Shown: piece after piece, positions 31,506 through 40,440 of the stretch | Position numbering within the stretch: the stretch's first letter is position 1 | Layout of the letters: every line of letters begins with the position of its first letter | Notes under the pieces: generated by a model | Database searches by the model: none | What the model was told of the DNA's origin: nothing | The model's input: the letters and a program-made list of their open reading frames with translations, nothing else | Assembly: GCF_900110135.1 (NCBI RefSeq) | Contig: NZ_FOCO01000012.1 | Coordinates: 29,005 to 93,004, forward strand | DNA: 64,000 nt | Source: Pseudorhodobacter antarcticus | GTDB taxonomy: Bacteria; Pseudomonadota; Alphaproteobacteria; Rhodobacterales; Rhodobacteraceae | Direction: 5' to 3' | Made by a program: the position numbers and the translations under genes

Positions 31506-32354
31506 ATGAAACTGTTTCGACACGGGGATTTAGGCCACGAAAAACCGGGGATTTTGGCCGCCGATGGCAGCTTGCGCGATCTGTCGGGCCATGTGGCCGA
31601 TATTGGCGGCGATGTGCTGTCGGATGCGGGGCTGGCCGCGGTGGCCAAGATTGACCCGATGACACTGCCGTTGGTGGCCGCTGGCACGCGTATGGGCGCT
31701 TGCGTGGCGGGCACGGGGAAGTTCATCTGTATCGGGCTGAACTATGCCGATCATGCGGCCGAAAGCGGGCTGGCTGTGCCGCCTGAGCCGGTGATTTTCA
31801 TGAAGGCCACATCAGCGATTTGTGGCCCCAACGACCCCATCATCATCCCGCGTGGGTCCGAAAAGACCGATTGGGAGGTGGAGCTGGGCGTGATCATCGG
31901 CACCAAGTGCAAATATGTGACTGAGGCCGATGCTTTGGCCCATGTCGCGGGCTATTGCGTGTCCAACGATGTGTCCGAACGCGCCTTTCAAACTGAACGT
32001 GCGGGGCAGTGGACCAAAGGCAAATCTTGCGATAATTTCGGCCAGATCGGCCCCTATTTGGTGACCCGAGATGAGGTGGCAGACCCGCAAGCATTGGCGA
32101 TGTGGCTGACGGTGAACGGCAAGGAAATGCAAAACGGGTCCACCAAAACCATGGTTTACGGCGTGGCGCATGTGGTGGCCTATCTGTCGCAATTCATGAC
32201 CTTGCATCCGGGCGATGTGATTTCCACCGGCACCCCCCCCGGCGTTGGCATGGGCAAAAAGCCGCCGCAATATTTGCGCGCGGGCGATGTGGTGGAACTG
32301 TCGATCGAAGGGTTGGGCGCACAACGCCAAGACGTGATCGCAGACCCGGCTTAA
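31506..32354 (+). CDS. fumarylacetoacetate hydrolase family protein (2,4-diketo-3-deoxy-L-fuconate/rhamnonate hydrolase-like)
   Basis: 282-aa FAH-family enzyme. Core motifs are FICIGLNYADHAAES, PVIFMKATSAICGPND, DWEVELGVIIGTKC (metal-binding acidic residues), SNDVSERAFQ and STGTPPGVGMG. Related enzymes split 2,4-diketo-3-deoxy sugar acids into pyruvate plus a hydroxyacid. It begins 13 bp after the SDR gene, so the two likely catalyse consecutive steps: oxidation at C4, then hydrolysis. Ureidoglycolate lyase is an older alternative label for such proteins. Confidence 0.82.
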   Translation: MKLFRHGDLGHEKPGILAADGSLRDLSGHVADIGGDVLSDAGLAAVAKIDPMTLPLVAAGTRMGACVAGTGKFICIGLNYADHAAESGLAVPPEPVIFMKATSAICGPNDPIIIPRGSEKTDWEVELGVIIGTKCKYVTEADALAHVAGYCVSNDVSERAFQTERAGQWTKGKSCDNFGQIGPYLVTRDEVADPQALAMWLTVNGKEMQNGSTKTMVYGVAHVVAYLSQFMTLHPGDVISTGTPPGVGMGKKPPQYLRAGDVVELSIEGLGAQRQDVIADPA

Positions 32355-32360
32355 GCGGTT

Positions 32361-32388
32361 GGGCGGCAGGGCTATGGTCCCGCCGCCC
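32361..32388 (+). terminator. GC-rich hairpin after the FAH gene
   Basis: GGGCGG-ca-GGG pairs with CCC-g-CCGCCC around a seven-base loop, seven bases past the stop codon. There is no T run, so it may be a processing or Rho-assisted stop rather than a true intrinsic terminator. Confidence 0.4.
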
Positions 32389-32442
32389 GCGCTTTGGGGG
32401 ATGCCGGATTTAGGTATTTAAGCCAAGATGAAGAGGGAAGGA

Positions 32443-33990
32443 TTAGCCCCGCTTACGGCGCAGTGCATTGGCGAAATCTGACAGGTGAAACGCGCCGAGC
32501 GCATTGCCAAAGCCGAAATAGCTGACAATCCCGGTCAACAGCAAGACCACCAGCGCGCCATAGCGCCAAACCGGGGTGGCCAGCGGCAAATCCAACAGCT
32601 GCGCCATGCCAAACAGGCAGGCCCCCATCAGCAGCGCCGCCGCAATAATGCGCGGGGCGCGGTGGCGCAAGCGGTCGTCAAACCGCGCTTCAATCCCCAT
32701 CGACCGCGCGCCCCACCACAGCTGCGCCATCATCACCCAAGCGGAAATTGTGGTGGCCCAAGCCGCCGCCGCAAAGCCGATCAGGGGCAGCAAAGCCACT
32801 GCCAGCGCCAGATTGACGACCATCGCAAGGGCTGCGTAATGAAAGGGGCGGCGCGTATCCTCGCGGGCATAGTACAGTGGTTGCAGCACTTTTTGCATCA
32901 CGAAGGCGGGCAGGCCGAGGCCGTAAATCGCGAGGGCCAGCGCCGTGGGGGTGGTATCGGCGGCGGTGAACGCGCCACGTTCAAACAGAACCGAAATCAG
33001 CGGCCCCGCGATCACCACCAGCGCCACCGCCGATGGCACGGTCAGCGCCAGCGCAAATTCGGTGCCGCGGTTAAAGCTGTCTTGGCCGCCTGCGCTGTCA
33101 TTGGCGCGCAAGCGGCGCGACAGGTCGGGCAGCAACACGGTGCCAATCGCAATGCCCACCACGCCCAAAGGCAGTTGGTACAAACGGTCGGCATAGGTCA
33201 ACCACGCCACCGCCCCTTCGGTGAAACTGGCGACTTGGCGGCCGACCAACAGGTTGATCTGCACCACGCCGCCCGCCAGCACCGCAGGCGCTGCGATCAC
33301 CGCCAACCTGCGCAATTCCGGGGTCATGCGTGGCATCCGGGGGATGATCGTGAACCCGGCCTTTTTCGCCCACCACCAGGCAAAGGCGAATTGCGCCACC
33401 CCTGTCAATGGCACGGTCCAAGCCAGCGTTAGCCCCATATCCCAGCCCGCCCATGCTGCCAAAAGCATGGCCGCGATGAAGATGAGGTTTAGCAGAACCG
33501 GGACAAAGGACGCCTCGGTGAACCGCCCCAGCGTGGTGAGAACGCCCGACAGAAGGGCGACGAGTGAGATAAACAGAATATAGGAAAACGCGATGCGCCC
33601 AAATGTCACCGCCAAATCAAACCGCGCGTCGCCCACAAACCCCGACGCCATCGCCCACACCAGCCATGGCATCAAAACCGTGCCCAGAATGGTGAACACC
33701 ACCAAAATCGCGCCAAGGGCCGAAAACGCATCTTGTGCGAACCCTTTTGCATCCTCGCCCGCCTCCAGCTTTTTGGCGAACAACGGCACGAAGGCCATGT
33801 TGAACGCCCCTTCGGCAAAGAAACGGCGAAACATGTTGGGCAGGGAGAACGCGATCAAAAACGCCTCGGCCACGGGGCCGGTGCCCAGATAGGCCGCCAT
33901 CATCACGTCGCGCACAAACCCCACGCCCCGACTGGCCAACGTCCACCCCCCCACGGTCAGAAAACTGCTGACCAAACGGATCGGCTTCAT
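32443..33990 (-). CDS. murJ: lipid II flippase MurJ
   Basis: Integral inner-membrane protein that flips lipid II for peptidoglycan synthesis. 515 aa with about 14 hydrophobic helices. The N-terminal SFLTVGGWTLASRGVGFVRD and AFLIAFSLPNMFRRFFAEGA (the MVF family FRRLFAEGAF-like motif) are clear, as is LPAFVMQKVLQPLYYAREDT. It overlaps glnD by an ATGA tetranucleotide, a conserved glnD-murJ arrangement in alphaproteobacteria. Confidence 0.96.
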   Translation of the reverse strand: MKPIRLVSSFLTVGGWTLASRGVGFVRDVMMAAYLGTGPVAEAFLIAFSLPNMFRRFFAEGAFNMAFVPLFAKKLEAGEDAKGFAQDAFSALGAILVVFTILGTVLMPWLVWAMASGFVGDARFDLAVTFGRIAFSYILFISLVALLSGVLTTLGRFTEASFVPVLLNLIFIAAMLLAAWAGWDMGLTLAWTVPLTGVAQFAFAWWWAKKAGFTIIPRMPRMTPELRRLAVIAAPAVLAGGVVQINLLVGRQVASFTEGAVAWLTYADRLYQLPLGVVGIAIGTVLLPDLSRRLRANDSAGGQDSFNRGTEFALALTVPSAVALVVIAGPLISVLFERGAFTAADTTPTALALAIYGLGLPAFVMQKVLQPLYYAREDTRRPFHYAALAMVVNLALAVALLPLIGFAAAAWATTISAWVMMAQLWWGARSMGIEARFDDRLRHRAPRIIAAALLMGACLFGMAQLLDLPLATPVWRYGALVVLLLTGIVSYFGFGNALGAFHLSDFANALRRKRG

Positions 33991-36827
33991 GCTTTTGCCC
34001 TTTCGGCGCCGTCGGTAATGGCTTGGCGCAGTTTGCGCTCCAGCGCCTCTTGCTTGGATTTCGTGTGCAATTTCAAGCCGAACATGTCCTTGACGTAAAA
34101 ACTGTCCACCACCTGCGCGCCGAATGTCGCGATCACGGCGCTGGCGATATAGATGTTGTTGGCCGCCAAGGTCCGCGTCAAATCATACAGCAGGCCGGGG
34201 CGGTCGCGGGTGTCCACCTCGATGATTGAGTAAATCTCTGACCCCTCATTGTCAAAGGTGATGTGGGTGGGAAAGCGAAACTCGCGTTCACGCTTTTTCA
34301 CGCGGTCGCGGTCGGCCATGGCATCGCGCGTCACCACCTCACCGCGCAGGGTTTTGCCAATCATCGACCGCATGCGCGGCAGCCGCGAGGTTTCATACGG
34401 TTTGCCATCGGCGTCTTGGACCCAAAACACCGCCGTCGCCCACCCATCCTTTGATGTATAGGTCCGCGCATCGACCACGTTCGCGCCCACCAACGCCAGC
34501 GCCCCCGCCAGCCGCGAGAAGATGCCCGGATGATCGGCCAGCGCAAAGGCCGCGCGCGTGGCGTCGCGGTCTGCATCAGGGTGCAGATCAATGCGAATTT
34601 CGTCATCGGTAATATCGGTCAACAGTTGCGCAAACACCGCTTGGGTGTTGGTCGGCAAGCCTTGCCAATAAGGCGGATAATGCCGCGCCAACTCCATCCG
34701 CAGCGCCTTGGCATCCCAGCCCACCAACGCCTCACGCAGCAGCTTTTTCGCCGCATCCGCGCGGTTTTCGCGGTTCAGGGTTTCCAACCCCCCTTCAAGC
34801 GCTGTGGTGGTATCGCGGTAAAGTTGCCGCAGCAGCATCGCTTTCCAATTGTTCCATGTGCCGGGGCCAACACCGCGAATATCGCACACGGTCAACACAC
34901 ACAGCAAATCCAACCGCTTGCGGGTTTTCACCAATTTCGCAAAATCGCGCACCGTGCGCGGGTCGCTTAAATCCCGTTTTTGCGCCACATCTGACATCAA
35001 CAGATGATAGCGCACCAGCCATTCCACCGTCTCACATTCCTCGGCGTTCAGCCCCAGCTTTGGGCATACTTTGCGCGCGATTTGTGCGCCCAAAATCGCA
35101 TGATCCTCGGGGCGGCCCTTGCCAATATCATGCAACAGCATTGCCACATACAACACCTTGCGGCTGACCCCGGCTTTCAAAATGCTGGAGGCGACGGGCA
35201 ATTCCTCCACCAACTCCTCCCGCTCAATCTGGGCGAGGTTGGAGATGCATTGGATCGTATGCTCATCCACCGTGTAGTGGTGGTACACGTTGAACTGCAT
35301 CATCGCCACGATCGCTTCAAATTCGGGGATAATGGCGGACAACACCCCCAATTCATTCATCCGGCGCAGCGCGCGGTCGGGGTTGCCGTGCTTTAACAAC
35401 AGGTCCAGAAAAATCCGCACGGTTTCGCGGTCGGCGCGCAGATCATCATTAATCAAATGCAGGTTGGCCGCAATCGCGCGCATTGCGGTGGGGTGAATAA
35501 GCAGGCCTGTGCGCAGCGCCTCTTCAAATATCCGTAGCAGGTTCAGGGGGTTGGCGGTAAAATCGGCCCCATCCCCAAACACGATGCGGCCTTGTTCTTG
35601 TGCAAACCCATGTTTCAGTTTTTTGCGGCGGCGAAACAGCCCGATCAAGGCGGGTTCGGATTTGGCGTGCCGCGCCTCCAACTGGGTCAAAAAGATGCGG
35701 GTCAATTCGCCCACGCGCGTGGCATGGCGAAAATAATCTTGCATGAAATATTCCACCGCGCGCCGTCCGGCCGTGTCCGCATATCCCATGCGCGCCGCCA
35801 CCTCGACCTGCATATCAAAGGTCAATTGGTCCATCGGGCGCTTGGTGATGTAATGCAAATGGCAGCGCACATCCCATAGGAAATTTTCCGCCACGGCAAA
35901 GATGTCATATTCATCTTGGGTCAACAGCCCGGCACCAACCAATCCGCTGGCCGATTGCACTTCATGCAGGTATTTGCCAATCCAATAAAGGGTTTGCAGG
36001 TCGCGCAAGCCGCCTTTGGCCTCTTTCACATTGGGTTCCAGCACATAACGCTGGCCCCCTTGGCGCTTGTGGCGCTCCGCGCGCTCGGCCAGCTTGGCCT
36101 CAATAAATTCGGGGCCGGTTTTGCGGAACAGTTCCGACCACAGGCGTGTGCGTAGATCGCGGGCAAGGGGTTCATCCCCCGCCAAAAAACGGCGTTCCAG
36201 CAAAGCGGTGCGAATGGTAATATCGGTCCGCGCCAAACGGATACAATCTTTGATCGTGCGGGTGGCGTGACCCACCTTCAGTTTCAGGTCCCACAGCATA
36301 TACAGCATGGATTCGATGACCGATTCCGCCCAAGGCGTCACCTTGTAGGGGGTCAAAAACAGCAGGTCGACATCCGATTGTGGGGCCATTTCAGCCCGCC
36401 CATAGCCGCCAACGGCCACCACGGCCATCCGCTCCGCCTCGGTTGGGGTGGCAAGGGGGTGCAGGTCTTGTGATGCCACGGCAAAGGCGATGCTAACGAT
36501 GCGGTCGGTCAGCCAGGCCTGCGCGCGGATCAGGGCGCGTGCATTGTGCGGATCGCGTGCAAAAGCCGCCTCCAGCGCCGCGCTGGCATGGGCGCGGCCG
36601 GCGGCCAAATGGCGCACCACAATGCCGCGCGCCTCGCGCCCGATGGCCAGCGGATCGGCGGCAATATCGGCGCGGATATGCGCCAGCAGGGCAGGGGCAT
36701 CCAGCAAGTCGCTTGGCGGCAACAGTAAATCGTCGAACGACAGGTGGGGCAGGCTGGGAAAGGGAATACCCGCCGAAGGGGCGGCGGGTATTTCTTGGGC
36801 CGCAGATGTGCGGGGCATCGGGGTCAT
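33987..36827 (-). CDS. glnD: bifunctional uridylyltransferase/uridylyl-removing enzyme GlnD
   Basis: Nitrogen-status sensor that uridylylates PII proteins when glutamine is low and removes UMP when it is high. About 946 aa. The nucleotidyltransferase motif GGYGRAEMAPQSDVDLLFL is near residue 120. The HD domain has MLLHDIGKGRPEDH, and two C-terminal ACT domains bind glutamine (ADHPGIFSRLAGALA and DTRDRPGLLYDLTRTLA). Start ATG 36827 follows GGAACGGAT. It is 22 bp from the LpoA-like gene and coupled to murJ. Confidence 0.96.
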   Translation of the reverse strand: MTPMPRTSAAQEIPAAPSAGIPFPSLPHLSFDDLLLPPSDLLDAPALLAHIRADIAADPLAIGREARGIVVRHLAAGRAHASAALEAAFARDPHNARALIRAQAWLTDRIVSIAFAVASQDLHPLATPTEAERMAVVAVGGYGRAEMAPQSDVDLLFLTPYKVTPWAESVIESMLYMLWDLKLKVGHATRTIKDCIRLARTDITIRTALLERRFLAGDEPLARDLRTRLWSELFRKTGPEFIEAKLAERAERHKRQGGQRYVLEPNVKEAKGGLRDLQTLYWIGKYLHEVQSASGLVGAGLLTQDEYDIFAVAENFLWDVRCHLHYITKRPMDQLTFDMQVEVAARMGYADTAGRRAVEYFMQDYFRHATRVGELTRIFLTQLEARHAKSEPALIGLFRRRKKLKHGFAQEQGRIVFGDGADFTANPLNLLRIFEEALRTGLLIHPTAMRAIAANLHLINDDLRADRETVRIFLDLLLKHGNPDRALRRMNELGVLSAIIPEFEAIVAMMQFNVYHHYTVDEHTIQCISNLAQIEREELVEELPVASSILKAGVSRKVLYVAMLLHDIGKGRPEDHAILGAQIARKVCPKLGLNAEECETVEWLVRYHLLMSDVAQKRDLSDPRTVRDFAKLVKTRKRLDLLCVLTVCDIRGVGPGTWNNWKAMLLRQLYRDTTTALEGGLETLNRENRADAAKKLLREALVGWDAKALRMELARHYPPYWQGLPTNTQAVFAQLLTDITDDEIRIDLHPDADRDATRAAFALADHPGIFSRLAGALALVGANVVDARTYTSKDGWATAVFWVQDADGKPYETSRLPRMRSMIGKTLRGEVVTRDAMADRDRVKKREREFRFPTHITFDNEGSEIYSIIEVDTRDRPGLLYDLTRTLAANNIYIASAVIATFGAQVVDSFYVKDMFGLKLHTKSKQEALERKLRQAITDGAERAKA

Positions 36828-36849
36828 ATCCGTTCCAAAAAAGGCCGGA

Positions 36850-38046
36850 TCAGAACCCGGCACCGCCAAAGCTGCGGGGGGCGGCGTCGATGATCACTAT
36901 TTGATTGTTGCGAATTTGCGCAATCGCCAACCCGCGTTCGTTGGTGCCATCGCCGCGCAACCGGAAAATGCCATTGACGCCAACAAAGCCAGAACTCTGC
37001 GTCAAACCCTGCGTATTCAGCGGCGTACCACGTTTCACCAGCGCACCAATGGCGGCAATCCCGTCATAGGCCAGCCCTGCAATCGGATGCGGTGGGGTGC
37101 CATAGACGGTTTGGAACCGCGCTTGGAACCGCTGATACAAGGCGGGGTCTGGCAGCGCAAACCAGCCACCCTGCACACCCGGCAAGCCCGTGGTTTCCGC
37201 CGGAATATCCCAGCGCGTTAGGCCAATGAACTGCGCCACCGACGGATCAATCCGGTTGTCGCGCAACATTTGCGTCAACATCGGCAGGGCGCCCGCGGTG
37301 TCGGCGGTCATAAACACCGCCTCGGCCCCTGTCGCACGCACTTGGTTGGCAATTTCGGGGGCCGCTTTGGCAATACCGTTTTGCGAAAACTCGTACCCCA
37401 CGCGCGCAACGATCGACCCGCCCGCACTGGCGATGCCGCGCTCAATCGCCACGCGACCAATTTCACCCGCAGGCGTGCGGTCGTTGACAATCATGATCTT
37501 GCGCTTGTTTTGGCCCACGGCATAGGTGGCCAAACGGTTGGCGGTGTTCTGAAAGGTTGGCCCCAGAACGAAAACATTGCCCCCCGCGATGTCGGTGTTG
37601 TTGGAAAATGACAACACATTGATGCCGCGCGCCGACACAGCCACGCCCGCCGCATTGGCGTTTTGTGCAAAAACAGGGCCCAGAATAATTGCAGCACCCT
37701 CGTCCGCCGCCTTGATCGCCGCCGCCTGGGCCCCGGCAGGTTTGCCCCCGGTGCTGTACACGCGCAAGACGATCTGCGTGCTGCCCAGATCGGCAATCGC
37801 CAGCTTGGCCGCGTTTTCCAGCGACCGCGCCAAAACATCATCCCCCGCCGACCCGGACCCGCTTGGCACCAAAAGGGCAACCTGCACAGGCCCCGAATTG
37901 GCCGCCGCGGGTCCAGTACCACCGCCAGGGGGAATCGGCTGACAAGCAGCCAAAGCCAACCCGGCCACGACAAAACCCACACGGCCTCCCAGACGGGTCC
38001 CCAAATGGATCAATGACTTGCGGGCGGTTTTGAATAACGACAACAT
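36850..38046 (-). CDS. penicillin-binding protein activator (LpoA-like) lipoprotein
   Basis: 398-aa outer-membrane lipoprotein candidate. The signal sequence ends with lipobox LAAC, lipidated Cys35. The mature part is a periplasmic-binding-protein type I fold (VQVALLVPSGSGSAGDDVL ... IILGPVFAQNANAAGVA), like the C-domain of LpoA, which activates PBP1A. Alternatively it is an ABC-type branched-chain amino-acid binding protein, but the single lipidated PBP fold beside rsmI-yraN favours LpoA. In E. coli lpoA, rsmI and yraN are also neighbours. Start ATG 38046 follows GAGGG. It is divergent from rsmI. Confidence 0.85.
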   Translation of the reverse strand: MLSLFKTARKSLIHLGTRLGGRVGFVVAGLALAACQPIPPGGGTGPAAANSGPVQVALLVPSGSGSAGDDVLARSLENAAKLAIADLGSTQIVLRVYSTGGKPAGAQAAAIKAADEGAAIILGPVFAQNANAAGVAVSARGINVLSFSNNTDIAGGNVFVLGPTFQNTANRLATYAVGQNKRKIMIVNDRTPAGEIGRVAIERGIASAGGSIVARVGYEFSQNGIAKAAPEIANQVRATGAEAVFMTADTAGALPMLTQMLRDNRIDPSVAQFIGLTRWDIPAETTGLPGVQGGWFALPDPALYQRFQARFQTVYGTPPHPIAGLAYDGIAAIGALVKRGTPLNTQGLTQSSGFVGVNGIFRLRGDGTNERGLAIAQIRNNQIVIIDAAPRSFGGAGF

Positions 38047-38133
38047 AGGGGTCCCTCGTTTACGGTGGCACAGCAGCGGGGTTAACCCTATGCGTTTCAG
38101 AATGTGAAGTAAACTTTGGAAGGGAGGATCGCC

Positions 38134-39054
38134 ATGTGTTCCGACACCCCCACGCGCGATGATGCCGAAAACGCTGATGCGCCTGCCCACCGCCCTGATC
38201 CGCGCCCTTTGGCGGCTGGGCTTTATTTCGTGTCCACCCCCATCGGGGCCGCGCGCGATATCACCTTGCGCGCCCTTGATATTTTGGCAAAAGCTGATGT
38301 GCTGGCGGCCGAAGATACAAGGACTTTGAAACACCTGATGGAGATCCACGGCGTGCCTTTGGGCGACCGCCATGTTTTCGCCTATCATGACCACAATGGC
38401 GAAGCGATGCGGCCCAAATTGCTGCGCGCGCTGGCAGACGGCAAATCCATCGCCTATGCCTCCGAAGCAGGCACACCCCTGATCGCCGATCCGGGCTTTC
38501 AATTGGGGCGGGCGGCGATTGCCGATGGGCACACAGTGCTGTCCGCACCCGGCGCATCAGCGGTGCTGGCGGCGCTGACAGTGTCGGGCCTGCCCAGTGA
38601 TCGGTTTTTGTTTGCAGGCTTTGCGCCCACCCAAGCAGGCGCTCGCAAACGGATGCTGGCAGAGGTAAAAAATATCCCTGCCACCTTGATATTTTACGAA
38701 TCCCCCAAAAGGATTCACCGGATTTTAACAGAATTGGCGGAACACTGGGGCAGCGACCGCCAAGCCGTTGTCTGCCGCGAGTTGACCAAACGATATGAAG
38801 AAGTGTCGCGCGGCACGCTTGGCGATTTGGCTACGGCATTTGACGGGCGTGCTGTCAAAGGGGAAATTGTGTTGTTGGTTGCGCGGGCGGTGTCTGAAAA
38901 ACCCGACGAACAAACCATCGAGGATCGGCTGCGTCTGCATTTGGCAGATAAATCGGTCAAGGATGCGGCGGCGATTGTGGCAGCGGATTTGGCGCTGCCC
39001 AGGCGCGATGTGTATCAACTGGCGTTGAAATTGGCGCAGGAGGATGAAGAATGA
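38134..39054 (+). CDS. rsmI: 16S rRNA (cytidine(1402)-2'-O)-methyltransferase
   Basis: Methylates C1402 in the decoding centre of 16S rRNA. 306 aa of the tetrapyrrole-methylase fold: YFVSTPIGAARDITLRALD, DVLAAEDTRTLKHLM, YASEAGTPLIADPGF and APGASAVLAALTVSGLPSDR are diagnostic. Start ATG 38134 has AGGGAGGATC at ideal distance; an upstream TTG was rejected. Its stop overlaps the yraN start by ATGA. Divergent from the LpoA-like gene. Confidence 0.97.
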   Translation: MCSDTPTRDDAENADAPAHRPDPRPLAAGLYFVSTPIGAARDITLRALDILAKADVLAAEDTRTLKHLMEIHGVPLGDRHVFAYHDHNGEAMRPKLLRALADGKSIAYASEAGTPLIADPGFQLGRAAIADGHTVLSAPGASAVLAALTVSGLPSDRFLFAGFAPTQAGARKRMLAEVKNIPATLIFYESPKRIHRILTELAEHWGSDRQAVVCRELTKRYEEVSRGTLGDLATAFDGRAVKGEIVLLVARAVSEKPDEQTIEDRLRLHLADKSVKDAAAIVAADLALPRRDVYQLALKLAQEDEE

Positions 39055-39404
39055 GCGGATTGGTGTCTTATCACGCGGGCCTAGCTGCAGAGGCGGCCGT
39101 GGCACGCCATTATGCGGATGCAGGTCGGGTTTTGGCCGCGACGCGGTGGCGCGGGCGTTCGGGTGAAATTGATCTGGTGATGCGCGAAGGTGCGGCAGTT
39201 GTTTTTATTGAAGTGAAAAAGGCTGCGACCCATGCGGAGGCCGCATTGCGCCTGACATCGCGCCAAATGGCCCGCATTTATGCATCGGCCTCTGAATTTT
39301 TGGCGGGCGAACCCGCAGGCCAAAACACCGAAAGTCGGTTTGACGTGGCTTTGGTCGATTCCTACGGTCGCATTGAAGTTGTCGAAAACGCATTTATGGG
39401 GTGA
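39051..39404 (+). CDS. YraN family protein (UPF0102)
   Basis: 117-aa protein with an endonuclease-like fold. The core EIDLVMREGAAVVFIEVKKA gives the E-x-D-L ... F-x-E-V-K pattern of the restriction-endonuclease/Holliday-junction resolvase superfamily. AALRLTSRQMARIYASA follows. Here the usual RWRGRSGEIDLV is intact, while the motif reads VKKA rather than VKTR. Role uncertain. Coupled to rsmI by a four-base overlap. Confidence 0.92.
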   Translation: MSGLVSYHAGLAAEAAVARHYADAGRVLAATRWRGRSGEIDLVMREGAAVVFIEVKKAATHAEAALRLTSRQMARIYASASEFLAGEPAGQNTESRFDVALVDSYGRIEVVENAFMG

Positions 39405-39467
39405 AGAAATCTTGTGAAGCTGTGTCGCTTGCGGCAAGGAAGGGGCATGGAATGAAAAGGATGTGCC

Positions 39468-40409
39468 ATGGGCCTGAAAGTTGCTTTGCAAATGGATCCG
39501 ATCGGGTCTGTAAATATTGACGCCGACAGCACTTTTCGGATCGCGCTGGAGGCGCAAGCCCGGGGCCATTCGCTGTTTTTCTACACGCCCGACAAATTGG
39601 CCTATCGCGAAGGTAGGGTTGTTGCGCGCGGGTTTTCCATCACGTTGCGGCGCGAAAAGGGCAATCATGTCAGCTATGAAGCGGAGGTTGAGGTGGACTT
39701 GTCCACGTTTGACGTTGTTTGGCTACGCCAAGATCCGCCATTTGATATGGGATACATCACCTCTACCCATCTTTTGGACATGATCCACCCCAAAACCCTT
39801 GTGGTGAATGATCCATTCTGGGTCCGCAATTTCCCTGAAAAACTATTGGTTCTGCGTTTTCCCGATCTGACCCCACCGACCATGATCGCGCGGGATTTGG
39901 ACATGATCCGTGCCTTCAAGGCCCAACATTCCGACATCATCCTGAAGCCGCTGTATGGCAATGGCGGCGCAGGCGTTTTCCGCTTGGGCCCCGATGACCG
40001 CAATCTGTCCTCGTTGCATGAGCTGTTTTCCAGCATCAACCGAGAGCCTTTGATCGCCCAAAAATTTCTGCCCGCCGTATCCAAAGGCGACAAGCGCGTG
40101 ATTTTGGTGAATGGTGCGCCTGTGGGCGCCATCAACCGGGTGCCGCAGGCGGGTGAAACGCGGTCCAACATGCATGTGGGTGGCCGCGCCGAAAAGGTGG
40201 ATTTGACCCCACGCGATCTGGAAATTTGCGCCGCCATCGGCCCCACCTTGCGTGACAATGGTCAGATTTTCGTTGGCATCGATGTGATCGGCGATTGGTT
40301 GACCGAAATCAACGTGACATCTCCGACGGGGATACAGGAGTTGGAGCGGTTTGACGGCACGAACACTGCCGCCAAAATCTGGGAGGTGATTGAGAAAAAG
40401 CGCGCTTGA
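39468..40409 (+). CDS. gshB: glutathione synthase
   Basis: ATP-grasp ligase adding glycine to gamma-glutamylcysteine. 313 aa. Segments [56 protein letters not shown] and [20 protein letters not shown] are typical of bacterial GshB. The ribosome-binding site is AAAAGGA. It is 63 bp downstream of yraN in a conserved block. Its product, glutathione, feeds GloB and the GST in this window. Confidence 0.97.
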   Translation: MGLKVALQMDPIGSVNIDADSTFRIALEAQARGHSLFFYTPDKLAYREGRVVARGFSITLRREKGNHVSYEAEVEVDLSTFDVVWLRQDPPFDMGYITSTHLLDMIHPKTLVVNDPFWVRNFPEKLLVLRFPDLTPPTMIARDLDMIRAFKAQHSDIILKPLYGNGGAGVFRLGPDDRNLSSLHELFSSINREPLIAQKFLPAVSKGDKRVILVNGAPVGAINRVPQAGETRSNMHVGGRAEKVDLTPRDLEICAAIGPTLRDNGQIFVGIDVIGDWLTEINVTSPTGIQELERFDGTNTAAKIWEVIEKKRA

Positions 40410-40440
40410 TCCGGGGTTTTCGCCGTACAAACGCCTTCCA

